Part shown: piece after piece, positions 1 through 5,400 of the stretch | How positions within the stretch are numbered: the first letter of the stretch is position 1 | Layout of the letters: every line of letters begins with the position of its first letter | Assembly: GCA_937927625.1 (NCBI GenBank) | Contig: CALBSD010000133.1 | Coordinates: 1 to 7,883 of the forward strand | Source of the DNA: an uncultured Actinomycetes bacterium | Lineage (GTDB): Bacteria; Actinomycetota; Acidimicrobiia; Acidimicrobiales; Ilumatobacteraceae | Direction: 5' to 3' | DNA: 7,883 bases | Made by a program: the position numbers and the translations under genes | Notes under the pieces: model-generated | Databases searched by the model: none | Told to the model about the DNA's origin: nothing | What the model saw: the letters and a program-made list of their open reading frames with translations, nothing else

Positions 1-39
1 CTTGATGCATGGCGTGACAATCCCAGCATCGAAATCTAG
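1..39 (+). CDS. Possible 3' end of an upstream gene (very uncertain)
   Basis: Frame 1 from the left edge reads 12 residues (LDAWRDNPSIEI) to a TAG stop at 37-39. They look protein-like, and a gene converging on parB would fit here, but 12 codons are too few to identify a family. On the other strand an ATG at 29-27 opens a short reading frame running off the edge, so the edge could equally hold the start of a leftward gene. No function is assigned. Confidence 0.15.
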   Translation, partial: LDAWRDNPSIEI

Positions 40-124
40 TTATCCACAGGCAATCCACAATTGTGGGTAAACCTTGAGTTTGAACCCCTAGTTGAGGTTG
101 AAGGTTGTGGAGAAAGTTACGTCG
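40..124. promoter_or_regulatory. DnaA-box cluster downstream of parB
   Basis: TTATCCACA at 40-48 is a perfect match to the classic DnaA box. CAATCCACA lies at 51-59 in the same orientation. TGTGGGTAA at 62-70 is the inverted form of TTACCCACA, one mismatch from consensus. A further inverted near-match, TGTGGAGAA, is at 116-124. The first three start exactly 11 bp apart, about one helical turn, and the second and third form the palindrome CCACAATTGTGG at 55-66. The segment between the edge and the parB stop holds no other convincing gene, and no terminator was seen after parB. Likely role is DnaA binding (titration, regulation of a neighbour, or an origin sub-region); which one cannot be told from sequence. 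Confidence 0.6.
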
Positions 125-153
125 TTGAAATTCAGAGCCACATAGGCCGAAAA

Positions 154-1092
154 TTACTGCGTTTCGGTCATGCGGCGATAAATCCGCTCAAGATCGATGA
201 GGTCTGCGAACTCAATCGACACCTTCCCGCGCTTGCCGGTCATCGAGACACCCACCTTGGTGTCAAGGAATTCAGCCAAGAGATTCTCAAGTTCCAGGAG
301 TCCCGCGGGCTTCAGTGCTGGCGGCTGTGTGATGCCGCCCGTTTTGCCCACTGGCTTATCGTCGCCCTTGGTCGGCATGCCATCGCGAACAGCGTCTTCG
401 GTCGCGCGAACGGACCAGCCATCACGGACGGCTGCTGCCGCGAGCATTTCCATTTCGCCAGAAGACTTGGCACCCAAGAGCGCACGTGCGTGGCTGCCGC
501 TGAGGCGACCATCAGCCAAATACCCCTGCACGGGTGCGGGCAACGTCAGAAGTCGCAACGCGTTAGTCACTGCGGCGCGGCTCTTGCCCACTCGCTTGGC
601 GACCTGTTCGTGCGTCAACGAGAAGTCATCGGCCAGCTGTTGGTAGGCCGAAGCCTCTTCCAAAGCAGTGAGATCCTGGCGGTGAAGATTTTCCACCAAG
701 GCCTGTTCAACGGATTCCAGCTGGTTGATTTCTCGAACGACCACCGGCACTTCGGCCAGCTTGGCTCGCTGTGCTGCACGCCAACGGCGCTCACCCGCAA
801 TGAGTTGATACTTGCCAGGAGACAGTTCACGAACAAGAAGTGGCTGAAGAATGCCAATTTCCTTAATGGACTTTGCAAGATCAGACAGCGAGTCTTCATC
901 GAAATGAACACGTGGCTGATTGGGGTTCGGCTCAATAGAGCCTGTTGGGACATCGCGAAGTGCTGATGCGGGCAGTTCCTCGGTCGGTGCTGCTCCCCCG
1001 CTCTTCGTCGGTGCTGCCGGAGCAGCAGACTCAGCACGCTCCGTCGGGATAAGGGTGGATAAACCCTTACCTAGCTTTCGGCGTTCTGCCAT
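154..1092 (-). CDS. parB: Chromosome partitioning protein ParB (CTP-dependent parS-binding clamp)
   Basis: ParB binds parS, uses CTP to close into a sliding DNA clamp, spreads over origin-proximal DNA, recruits SMC and is moved by ParA. The 312-residue product has the usual chromosomal length. It opens with the short basic ParA-interaction peptide (MAERRKLGKGLSTLIP). A Pro/Ala-rich linker follows. The ParB/Srx-type N-terminal domain has NPNQPR at 56-61 and the CTP-pocket motifs GERRWRA at 100-106 and ENLHRQDL at 134-141. A helix-turn-helix lies at about 159-182 (LTHEQVAKRVGKSRAAVTNAL). The C-terminal dimerisation region is about 260-312. The ATG start at 1092 has an AAAGGAG Shine-Dalgarno 7 nt upstream, inside the end of parA, so the pair is probably translationally coupled. 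The parS targets lie just upstream of parA. Family assignment is secure. Confidence 0.97.
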   Translation of the reverse strand: MAERRKLGKGLSTLIPTERAESAAPAAPTKSGGAAPTEELPASALRDVPTGSIEPNPNQPRVHFDEDSLSDLAKSIKEIGILQPLLVRELSPGKYQLIAGERRWRAAQRAKLAEVPVVVREINQLESVEQALVENLHRQDLTALEEASAYQQLADDFSLTHEQVAKRVGKSRAAVTNALRLLTLPAPVQGYLADGRLSGSHARALLGAKSSGEMEMLAAAAVRDGWSVRATEDAVRDGMPTKGDDKPVGKTGGITQPPALKPAGLLELENLLAEFLDTKVGVSMTGKRGKVSIEFADLIDLERIYRRMTETQ

Positions 1093-1861
1093 TGCTCAAC
1101 TCCTTTGCTACTGCTCGATACGCCTTTGCGCCCTTCGAGGTTGATGCGTGCTTCAACACGGACATCTCCATGGAAGGGGCTTCCGCCAACTTCACGTTGT
1201 ACGGAATCACGTTCTTAAACACCTTCTCGCCGAAAGCGCTGCGCAATTCAGTTTCCACCTCTTGTGACAGTTTCTTTGAAGACTCTGACATCGTCAACAG
1301 ATAGTGGGATATTTCAAGGCTCTGATTCAGAGCTTGCCGCACTTGCTTCACCACTTCGCTGAGGTCGCGGAGGCCTTCAAGGGCGAAGTACTGACATTGC
1401 ACTGGCGCCAAAATCGAATCTGCTGCCATGAAGGCATTCACGGTGAGGCGACCTAGGGTCGGTGGGCAGTCCATCAAGATGTAGTCCCAATCCTCCCGGC
1501 AGGCATCAATGGCATCCTTGAGGCGAGGCTGCGGGAACATTTCCGCCACTAGCTGGGCTTCTACTTCAGCCAGTTGCTGTCCTTTTGGTGCTGGAGCAAC
1601 AAACAGGTTCTTCTCTGCAGTGGGTTCCACAATTGAGTCGAGAGTTTCTTCACGACGAAGTACCTCAGCAATGGTGGGTGCGTCCTCCGGGATGTTGACA
1701 CCGAGACCCGACGAGGCATTGCCCTGAGGGTCAAGGTCAATGATCAGGGTACGGAAACCCAGTTCGGCCAGTGCCGCGCCAAGATTGATGGCTGTGGTTG
1801 TCTTGCCAACGCCGCCCTTTTGAAGGGAAATGGCGAGGACAGTCGTATCGGAACCGCTCAT
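1067..1861 (-). CDS. parA: Chromosome partitioning ATPase ParA (Soj family)
   Basis: ParA is a deviant-Walker ATPase. It dimerises on ATP, coats the nucleoid, and is stimulated by ParB-parS to move the replicated origin. The 264-residue protein has the deviant P-loop KGGVGKTT at 15-22, Walker A' IDLDPQGN at 41-48 and Walker B ILMDCPP at 128-134. The C-terminal half contains LAEAPS at 225-230 and the GAKAYR motif. The ATG start at 1861 has AGGAG about 10 nt upstream, a slightly long spacing. Its last 26 bp overlap parB. Two motifs differ from Bacillus subtilis Soj. The LDART segment carrying Arg189 reads SESSK here, and PRNVRL carrying Arg218 reads PYNVKL. Those two Soj arginines are implicated in non-specific DNA binding. 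The ATPase core looks intact, so this is an active ParA whose nucleoid contact may be altered. Confidence 0.96.
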   Translation of the reverse strand: MSGSDTTVLAISLQKGGVGKTTTAINLGAALAELGFRTLIIDLDPQGNASSGLGVNIPEDAPTIAEVLRREETLDSIVEPTAEKNLFVAPAPKGQQLAEVEAQLVAEMFPQPRLKDAIDACREDWDYILMDCPPTLGRLTVNAFMAADSILAPVQCQYFALEGLRDLSEVVKQVRQALNQSLEISHYLLTMSESSKKLSQEVETELRSAFGEKVFKNVIPYNVKLAEAPSMEMSVLKHASTSKGAKAYRAVAKELSNGRTPKAR

Positions 1862-1906
1862 GAAATGCTCACTCCTGCTAAATCGCGTGGTGGGTGGACG
1901 CAGAGA

Positions 1907-1912
1907 AGTGTA
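1907..1912 (-). promoter_or_regulatory. Candidate parA -10 element
   Basis: On the minus strand TACACT fits the actinobacterial TANNNT -10 pattern about 46 bp before the parA start. No good -35 hexamer is seen at 16-18 bp. A DnaA-box-like TTTTCCACA (1922-1930, minus strand) lies where the spacer would be, and the nearest parS begins about 36 bp further upstream, so DnaA or spread ParB could influence parA-parB transcription. This is a weak motif-only call. Confidence 0.2.
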
Positions 1913-1947
1913 GAGGCAGCCTGTGGAAAACTGGTGGATGAGCGGAG

Positions 1948-1963
1948 TGTTTCACGTGAAACA
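1948..1963. promoter_or_regulatory. parS: parS site 1
   Basis: TGTTTCACGTGAAACA is a perfect 16-bp palindrome identical to the conserved bacterial parS consensus. It is the ParB loading site closest to parA, in the 212-bp rsmG-parA gap. Confidence 0.95.
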
Positions 1964-2000
1964 TTTTGCTGCCCAAAGGGTCCGTCCCCCGTCCTCAGAA

Positions 2001-2016
2001 TGTTTCACGTGAAACA
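2001..2016. promoter_or_regulatory. parS: parS site 2
   Basis: A second exact copy of TGTTTCACGTGAAACA, starting 53 bp from the first. The flanks differ from those of site 1, so this is not simply a duplicated longer block. Confidence 0.95.
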
Positions 2017-2036
2017 TCTGGAACTTTTGGAACCCT

Positions 2037-2060
2037 CCAATGTTTCACGTGAAACATTGG
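2037..2060. promoter_or_regulatory. parS: parS site 3 in an extended 24-bp palindrome
   Basis: The 16-bp parS core is at 2041-2056 and starts 40 bp from site 2. Its flanks CCAA and TTGG extend the perfect symmetry to 24 bp. It ends 14 bp before the rsmG stop codon. Because transcripts from rsmG pass through it, it could also fold as an RNA hairpin, but no U-tract follows. Confidence 0.95.
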
Positions 2061-2073
2061 TAACCCCCTTAAA

Positions 2074-2622
2074 TCAAGGCTTTGCGACCAGTTTTACTAC
2101 TCCTGGAAGATATTTAGGGGACACGAACCCTGTCTTCTCGAGGAGCTCCGGAGTCCACCTGGAGGGGTTGGGGGAGGGGGGTTCAGAGACGATTAACGTC
2201 CCTCCGTTTTTTAGGAGGGGCCGCGCGAGGGGTGCGGTGACCTCTGGGCTGCCGAACCCTCGGCACACCACCGCGTCATATCGACCGGCATGCTCAGGGC
2301 TCTTGCCCAACTCCGCGATGTCGCAAGTGAGCACCGTGATGCGGTCGGCCCAGCCCAGACCTGAGACGCCCATCTGCAGGGCATCCATGCGGGTGGCGCG
2401 GCGGTCGGCCAGCACCAGGGTGAGGTCCGGGCGATCTTCGGCAATCACGAGCCCCGGCACGCCAGCACCAGTTCCGATGTCAATGACCTCACCAGTGATT
2501 CCCTCAAGTGCGGCGACGAATGCACGTGCATGTTCAATCACCTCAGGAATGGGTCGATCACCCAACGTGCCCACCCGTTGGGCAATAGCCAGAACATCAG
2601 CAACGGTGCGGCGAGTAGTCAC
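2074..2622 (-). CDS. rsmG: RsmG-like 16S rRNA (guanine-N7) methyltransferase, short divergent form
   Basis: RsmG (GidB) methylates N7 of G527 (E. coli numbering) in 16S rRNA using S-adenosylmethionine. The 182-residue product has the Rossmann glycine motif IDIGTGAGVPGL at 47-58. The acidic strand-2 region is LADRRATRMDAL at 71-82, followed by a YDAVVCRGFGSPEVTAPL segment at 115-132 and the LLKNGGTLIVSEP strand at 136-148. It is shorter than the roughly 205-240 residues usual in the family. The N-terminal helix that normally carries the WN..INLT-type segment is barely recognisable, and a Pro-rich stretch (PPSPNPSR) sits where the C-terminal part begins. The start is GTG at 2622: the overlapping ATG at 2624 runs straight into TGA, and no Shine-Dalgarno is visible, pointing to leaderless translation. 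Position between jag and parA supports rsmG. Function is inferred, and another rRNA methyltransferase specificity is possible. Confidence 0.85.
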   Translation of the reverse strand: MTTRRTVADVLAIAQRVGTLGDRPIPEVIEHARAFVAALEGITGEVIDIGTGAGVPGLVIAEDRPDLTLVLADRRATRMDALQMGVSGLGWADRITVLTCDIAELGKSPEHAGRYDAVVCRGFGSPEVTAPLARPLLKNGGTLIVSEPPSPNPSRWTPELLEKTGFVSPKYLPGVVKLVAKP

Positions 2623-2628
2623 ATCAAG

Positions 2629-2634
2629 AATGTA
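2629..2634 (-). promoter_or_regulatory. Candidate -10 box for leaderless rsmG
   Basis: TACATT on the minus strand ends exactly 6 nt before the GTG start of rsmG, the spacing expected when transcription begins at the first base of the start codon. A terminator lies just upstream, so rsmG needs its own promoter in the remaining 45 bp. No convincing -35 was found. Confidence 0.45.
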
Positions 2635-2667
2635 ATGGGCTGAAGGGTGCCGAAAGGGGACAAAGTA

Positions 2668-2693
2668 AAGGACCCGCCTTGCGGCGGGCCCTT
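2668..2693 (-). terminator. Rho-independent terminator after jag
   Basis: Minus strand: an 11-position stem, CCCGCC/GGCGGG (2673-2678, 2683-2688) plus four outer pairs and one mismatch, closes a 4-nt loop and is followed by TTTACTTTG. It starts 27 bp beyond the jag stop. It should end the rpmH-rnpA-yidD-yidC-jag transcript before rsmG. The plus-strand reading lacks a comparable T-tract. Confidence 0.8.
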
Positions 2694-2720
2694 CGTATAA
2701 AAATGCTTTGTGTCTGTTGT

Positions 2721-3512
2721 TTATGCAGGCTCAACCACAACGCGGCGGCGAGGGTCTTCGCCTTCCGAACGTGTGGAAACGCCTTCAAACTCAACGAGGG
2801 TGTCATGCACGATCTTGCGGTCGGCAGATGACATTGGCTCAAGCATGCGAGAAGAACCTGTCTCCTTCACTTCCTCGGCAACCTTGGTAGCAAAGCGGCT
2901 GAGTGCCTCGCGGCGACGCTCGCGGTAGCCCGCAATGTCAATACGCAAGCGGGAATCCTGGTCACCAAGGCGGCGCTGGCTTGCCACGCGGGTGAGGTCC
3001 TGGATTGCCAAAAGCGTTGCGCCACCAGGGCCGACCAAGAGGCCAAGCTCGGTGCCGTCGACACGTACTTCGATCTCGCCGTCCTCACGGTTCACAGTGA
3101 CATCACCAGTGGTGCCAAATGCCGTGACCAAGCCGGCCAAGAAATCTGTTGCTGCCTGGCCAACGACTGCTGGGTCCACCTCGACCTTTTCGCGCGGCTC
3201 ACGTGGCTCACGTGGTTCGCGAGCAGGACGATCGCTGTTGCGGTTGTTGTTGCGTGGGCGCTGTTCGCGGCGCTCGCCACCCTTGTCAGATGCGCCCTTT
3301 TCACGGCGTGGACGGCGTTCTGTCTTGCCGCGCGGGGTGCTGGGCTTGATGCGTGCGCGAACACGTGCCTCGCCACGGGTGCGACCAAAGAGACCCTGCT
3401 TGGGCTCTTCCACCACTTCAAATTCAGCATCGTCTTCTGCGACGCCCAATTGATCCAGTGCTGCTTCTTTCGCTTCTTCGAGCGAATTACCTGTTGTCTC
3501 TACCCATTCCAT
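2721..3512 (-). CDS. jag: KhpB/Jag-type RNA-binding protein (Jag-N, KH, R3H)
   Basis: Jag (KhpB, EloR) is a cytoplasmic RNA-binding protein linked in Gram-positive bacteria to cell elongation and division control, commonly encoded beside yidC. The 263-residue product has a Jag-N domain at about 1-52 (MEWVETTGNSLEEAKEAAL; the KQGLFGRTRGEARVRAR end is typical). A highly basic, low-complexity linker runs about 53-110, with an REP tripeptide repeat at 98-107. A KH domain at about 113-190 has its GxxG loop as GPGG at 161-164. An R3H domain covers about 195-262 (YRERRREALSRFATKVAEEV, then MSSADRKIVHDTL). The ATG at 3512 has AGAGGA just upstream. It is the last gene of its operon, 45 bp after yidC, and is followed by the terminator. 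The RNA targets cannot be deduced. Confidence 0.93.
   Translation of the reverse strand: MEWVETTGNSLEEAKEAALDQLGVAEDDAEFEVVEEPKQGLFGRTRGEARVRARIKPSTPRGKTERRPRREKGASDKGGERREQRPRNNNRNSDRPAREPREPREPREKVEVDPAVVGQAATDFLAGLVTAFGTTGDVTVNREDGEIEVRVDGTELGLLVGPGGATLLAIQDLTRVASQRRLGDQDSRLRIDIAGYRERRREALSRFATKVAEEVKETGSSRMLEPMSSADRKIVHDTLVEFEGVSTRSEGEDPRRRVVVEPA
3196..3222. repeat. 9-bp tandem repeat inside jag
   Basis: GGCTCACGT occurs twice in tandem (3196-3204, 3205-3213) followed by a degenerate third unit GGTTCGCGA (3214-3222). It encodes the Arg-Glu-Pro repeats in the disordered linker of Jag. Copy number may vary between strains through slippage. Confidence 0.75.
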
Positions 3513-3541
3513 GGGATCCTCTTTTCGGTTTCGATGATGTG

Positions 3542-3556
3542 CGCGACGTCGTCGCG
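3542..3556. other. Short inverted repeat between yidC and jag
   Basis: CGCGAC at 3542-3547 and GTCGCG at 3551-3556 flank a 3-nt loop, right after the yidC stop codon. The 6-bp GC-rich stem has no U-tract, so it is not a standard terminator. It could slow exonucleases or tune the yidC/jag ratio, or be chance. The rest of the 45-bp gap holds the jag ribosome binding site. Confidence 0.35.
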
Positions 3557-3557
3557 A

Positions 3558-4490
3558 TTACTTGTTTCGCTTGCTGGGGGGAACAGGCCGTGCTGGTCGG
3601 CCACTGGGGGCCGGACGGTTCTTACCTGGTGTGACCCTCTTGCTCTGGATAGGAGCGGGTGCTTGCGATTGTTCATTCTTCTGCTTGCTTGGCTTAGCGG
3701 AATCGTCTGCGCCGACCTCGCGTGCCTTGGCGCTGGCTGCTTGAGCTTGCTTGCCGAGGCCATCTTCGCCATAGAAACGGCGAGTGATGTAGCCCTGCTG
3801 AAGGATGCGGAAAATTGCCTGCGTCATGTAATAAATGACAAGCGCGGTGGGCAAGAACACTTGAAAGAGTGCGAAAGCCACGGGCAAGTACTGCATGATC
3901 TTGGCCTGGCCAGCCGACATGGTGGGGCTTGCGGTACGGCTAGCAACCATGCGCTGCTGAACAAGGAACAAGCCACCCAGCAACACAATGAGTAGTGCAT
4001 AGGGGAGGCCGTGTACAAAGTTCGCCTGCATCGCCTCTTTCGGGCTGAGGTGAAGGTCGAGACCAAAAGACATCATCTTCTTTGCACCATTCAGAGCCTT
4101 GAAGAGGTCGGAATCATGGGAGATGTACTTCGGCGTAAAGCCGGCGCCAGGAGTCTTTTGAAATGTGAGGCCGTGGAGAACTCGGAACATGATGATGAAC
4201 ACAGGCATCTGCGCCATGAGCGGCAAGCAGGACGCAAGGGGATTCACCTTGTGCTCGGAGTACAGCTTCATCATTTCCTGATTCAGCATTTGGCGGTCGC
4301 CCTTGTACTGATTCTGAAGCTTCTTCATTTCAGGCTGGAGACGTTGCATCTCCAACATGCCCTTGGTGCTCTTCAATGTGAGCGGGGCAATGATCACCAT
4401 GATGGCGAAGGCCACCAAAGCAATCGAAGTTCCGTAGCTGTGGGTCCATCCGTAGAAGGTGTCAATGAGCCAGGCAAATGGTTGAAACAT
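3558..4490 (-). CDS. yidC: Membrane protein insertase YidC (Oxa1 family)
   Basis: YidC inserts and folds membrane proteins, alone or with SecYEG. The 310-residue protein is the compact Gram-positive/actinobacterial form without the large periplasmic P1 domain. The first membrane segment is about 19-38. The conserved cytoplasmic hairpin is about 40-85 (LKSTKGMLEMQRLQPEMKKL, then QEMMKLYSEHKVNPLASCLP). Further membrane segments lie at about 88-107, 160-178 and 196-228. A basic, hydrophilic tail of about 75 residues (236-310) probably contacts the ribosome. ATG at 4490 is preceded by AAAGG. It lies 12 bp after yidD in the rpmH operon. The arginine usually found five residues before the TM1 proline (as in the groove of Bacillus YidC) is Met31 here, before Pro36. 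No obvious lipobox is seen at the N terminus. Confidence 0.95.
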   Translation of the reverse strand: MFQPFAWLIDTFYGWTHSYGTSIALVAFAIMVIIAPLTLKSTKGMLEMQRLQPEMKKLQNQYKGDRQMLNQEMMKLYSEHKVNPLASCLPLMAQMPVFIIMFRVLHGLTFQKTPGAGFTPKYISHDSDLFKALNGAKKMMSFGLDLHLSPKEAMQANFVHGLPYALLIVLLGGLFLVQQRMVASRTASPTMSAGQAKIMQYLPVAFALFQVFLPTALVIYYMTQAIFRILQQGYITRRFYGEDGLGKQAQAASAKAREVGADDSAKPSKQKNEQSQAPAPIQSKRVTPGKNRPAPSGRPARPVPPSKRNK

Positions 4491-4502
4491 GTTGGGCCTT
4501 TC

Positions 4503-4766
4503 TTAGGCACGCCCGCGGGGCGTTGGTACTGGATCGAAACCCGAGGGGCCGAATGGTCGGCACCGAAGGAGTCGGCGAGTGGTGAGCCATAGCCCCCGGC
4601 CGGAACCGTGAGTTTCAATGGCTTCCACTGCATAGTGGGAACAAGACGGATAAAAACGACAAGGGGAGATGTGCCCGCTACGTGCCACTTGGTAAAAGCG
4701 AATCGCACGCAACATGACCGATTGTGTCTTTGTGAACATTTTGGTTGACGAATTGACTGCTGTCAT
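4503..4766 (-). CDS. yidD: Membrane protein insertion efficiency factor YidD
   Basis: YidD is a small, basic, membrane-associated protein that assists YidC-dependent insertion. With the start chosen here it has 87 residues. The family core is present: RAIRFYQVARSGHISPCRFYPSC at 20-42, the three conserved cysteines at 36, 42 and 69, and RRLLRCRPFGPSGFDPVP at 64-81. The N terminus has about 17 extra residues before the usual family start. The ATG at 4766 overlaps the rnpA TGA as ATGA and has AGGA close upstream, which favours it over an ATG seven codons earlier (4787) that would lie inside rnpA. The rnpA-yidD-yidC order is the standard arrangement. Confidence 0.93.
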   Translation of the reverse strand: MTAVNSSTKMFTKTQSVMLRAIRFYQVARSGHISPCRFYPSCSHYAVEAIETHGSGRGLWLTTRRLLRCRPFGPSGFDPVPTPRGRA

Positions 4767-5098
4767 TTTCCTACCCTTTCTGCACACTTGGCCAACAAAC
4801 GGTCGAGCTGATTCCCCAGATCAGCAAAGTCGGCACCATGTACTCGAGGAGACGCCCCGAAGACATACACCCCCGGTTGCATCATCGACTCCCGAACTTT
4901 CACAAGTTCACGAAGTTGGCGCCTGACTCGGTTGCGACGAACGGCTGAGCCGAACGAGCGACCTAAGACGTATCCCACTTTTGGATGGGAGAGCGCTGGG
5001 TCGATCAGCAAGGTGCACGACAACAACCCAGAACGGACGTGGATTCCGTCCTGGCGAACCCGGACGAAATCAGACCTGCTCTGGATGCGGCCGATCAA
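4763..5098 (-). CDS. rnpA: Ribonuclease P protein component
   Basis: RnpA is the protein subunit of RNase P; with the RNA subunit it matures the 5' ends of tRNAs. The 111-residue product matches the family: the N-terminal RIQSRSDFVRVRQDG segment at 4-18, the beta strands around LLIDPALSHPKVGYVLGRSFG, and the RNR signature SAVRRNRVRRQLREL at 51-65. The start is TTG at 5098, overlapping the rpmH stop as TTGA. No nearer ATG or GTG would keep the conserved N terminus, and no Shine-Dalgarno is visible, so translation probably reinitiates from rpmH. Confidence 0.94.
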   Translation of the reverse strand: MIGRIQSRSDFVRVRQDGIHVRSGLLSCTLLIDPALSHPKVGYVLGRSFGSAVRRNRVRRQLRELVKVRESMMQPGVYVFGASPRVHGADFADLGNQLDRLLAKCAERVGK

Positions 5099-5229
5099 TG
5101 GCTGAGGCGGTAACGGCCCTTGGCCCGACGCGACTTCAGCACCGCGCGTCCTGCGCGGGTGCTCATGCGTGCGCGAAAGCCGTGCTTACGGGCCTTGCGT
5201 CGGTTGTTGGGCTGAAAGGTGCGCTTCAT
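5095..5229 (-). CDS. rpmH: 50S ribosomal protein L34
   Basis: L34 is a small basic protein of the large ribosomal subunit that binds 23S rRNA. The 44-residue product starts MKRTFQPNNRRKARKHGFR and continues MSTRAGRAVLKSRRAKGR, the family signature over its full length. The ATG at 5229 has a strong AGGAGG Shine-Dalgarno 4 nt upstream; the frame stays open further upstream but that stretch has no L34 similarity. It is the first gene of the leftward operon, divergent from dnaA across 247 bp. Confidence 0.97.
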   Translation of the reverse strand: MKRTFQPNNRRKARKHGFRARMSTRAGRAVLKSRRAKGRYRLSH

Positions 5230-5307
5230 GGCGCCTCCTATGGGACAAGCTCCGGATGGAGCACGCGGTCTATGTGACTTTCCTGTGCCAGCGGCACGAG
5301 ACGAAAG

Positions 5308-5316
5308 TTGTTCACA
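5308..5316 (+). promoter_or_regulatory. DnaA box in the rpmH leader
   Basis: TTGTTCACA matches the relaxed DnaA-box consensus TT(A/G)TNCACA exactly. It lies about 80 bp upstream of rpmH, between the two divergent genes. Confidence 0.6.
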
Positions 5317-5368
5317 GGCTAACGGGGAGACGGCCGACTCGCGCAACGCCAAGGATTCCTAGGTCAAT

Positions 5369-5397
5369 TTGGAGTATCCACAGGCTCTGACTACGGT
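5369..5397 (+). promoter_or_regulatory. Candidate dnaA promoter
   Basis: TTGGAG (5369-5374), 17-bp spacer, TACGGT (5392-5397, TANNNT type). A start near 5404 would give a leader of roughly 70 nt. A DnaA-box-like GTATCCACA (5374-5382) lies in the spacer, which would suit autorepression. The match to consensus is modest (three of six bases in each hexamer). Confidence 0.35.
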
Positions 5398-5400
5398 CAC
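5373..5400 (-). promoter_or_regulatory. Candidate rpmH operon promoter
   Basis: Minus strand: GTGACC (5400-5395), 16-bp spacer, GATACT (5378-5373). Each hexamer has four of six consensus bases. It would overlap the proposed dnaA promoter back to back and share the DnaA box at 5374-5382. Other weak -10-like motifs exist closer to rpmH (TAGCCT, 5321-5316). Confidence 0.3.

Noticed and set aside
1..153. Terminator for parA-parB
   Set aside because: No GC-rich hairpin followed by a T-run was found on the minus strand after 154.
61..966. 301-codon plus-strand open frame
   Set aside because: It is antisense to parB, which has complete motifs; the translated product shows no family features and no ribosome binding site.
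2200..2219. Hairpin CCCTCC/GGAGGG with a T-run loop, and an A-AAA-AAC slippery heptamer on the minus strand in rsmG
   Set aside because: The frame continues normally through the family's C-terminal strand, the alternative frame offers nothing recognisable, and codons PLLKNGG explain the sequence.
1820..2635. 271-codon plus-strand open frame across parS and rsmG
   Set aside because: It crosses the parA 5' end, all three parS palindromes and antisense rsmG; composition is Arg/Ser/Pro-rich shadow coding with no domain.
3149..3453. Arg/Ser-rich plus-strand frames opposite jag
   Set aside because: Antisense shadows of the basic low-complexity linker; no initiation signals.
4767..4787. Earlier ATG for yidD at 4787
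   Set aside because: It would add seven residues inside rnpA; ATG 4766 has the ATGA overlap and AGGA upstream.
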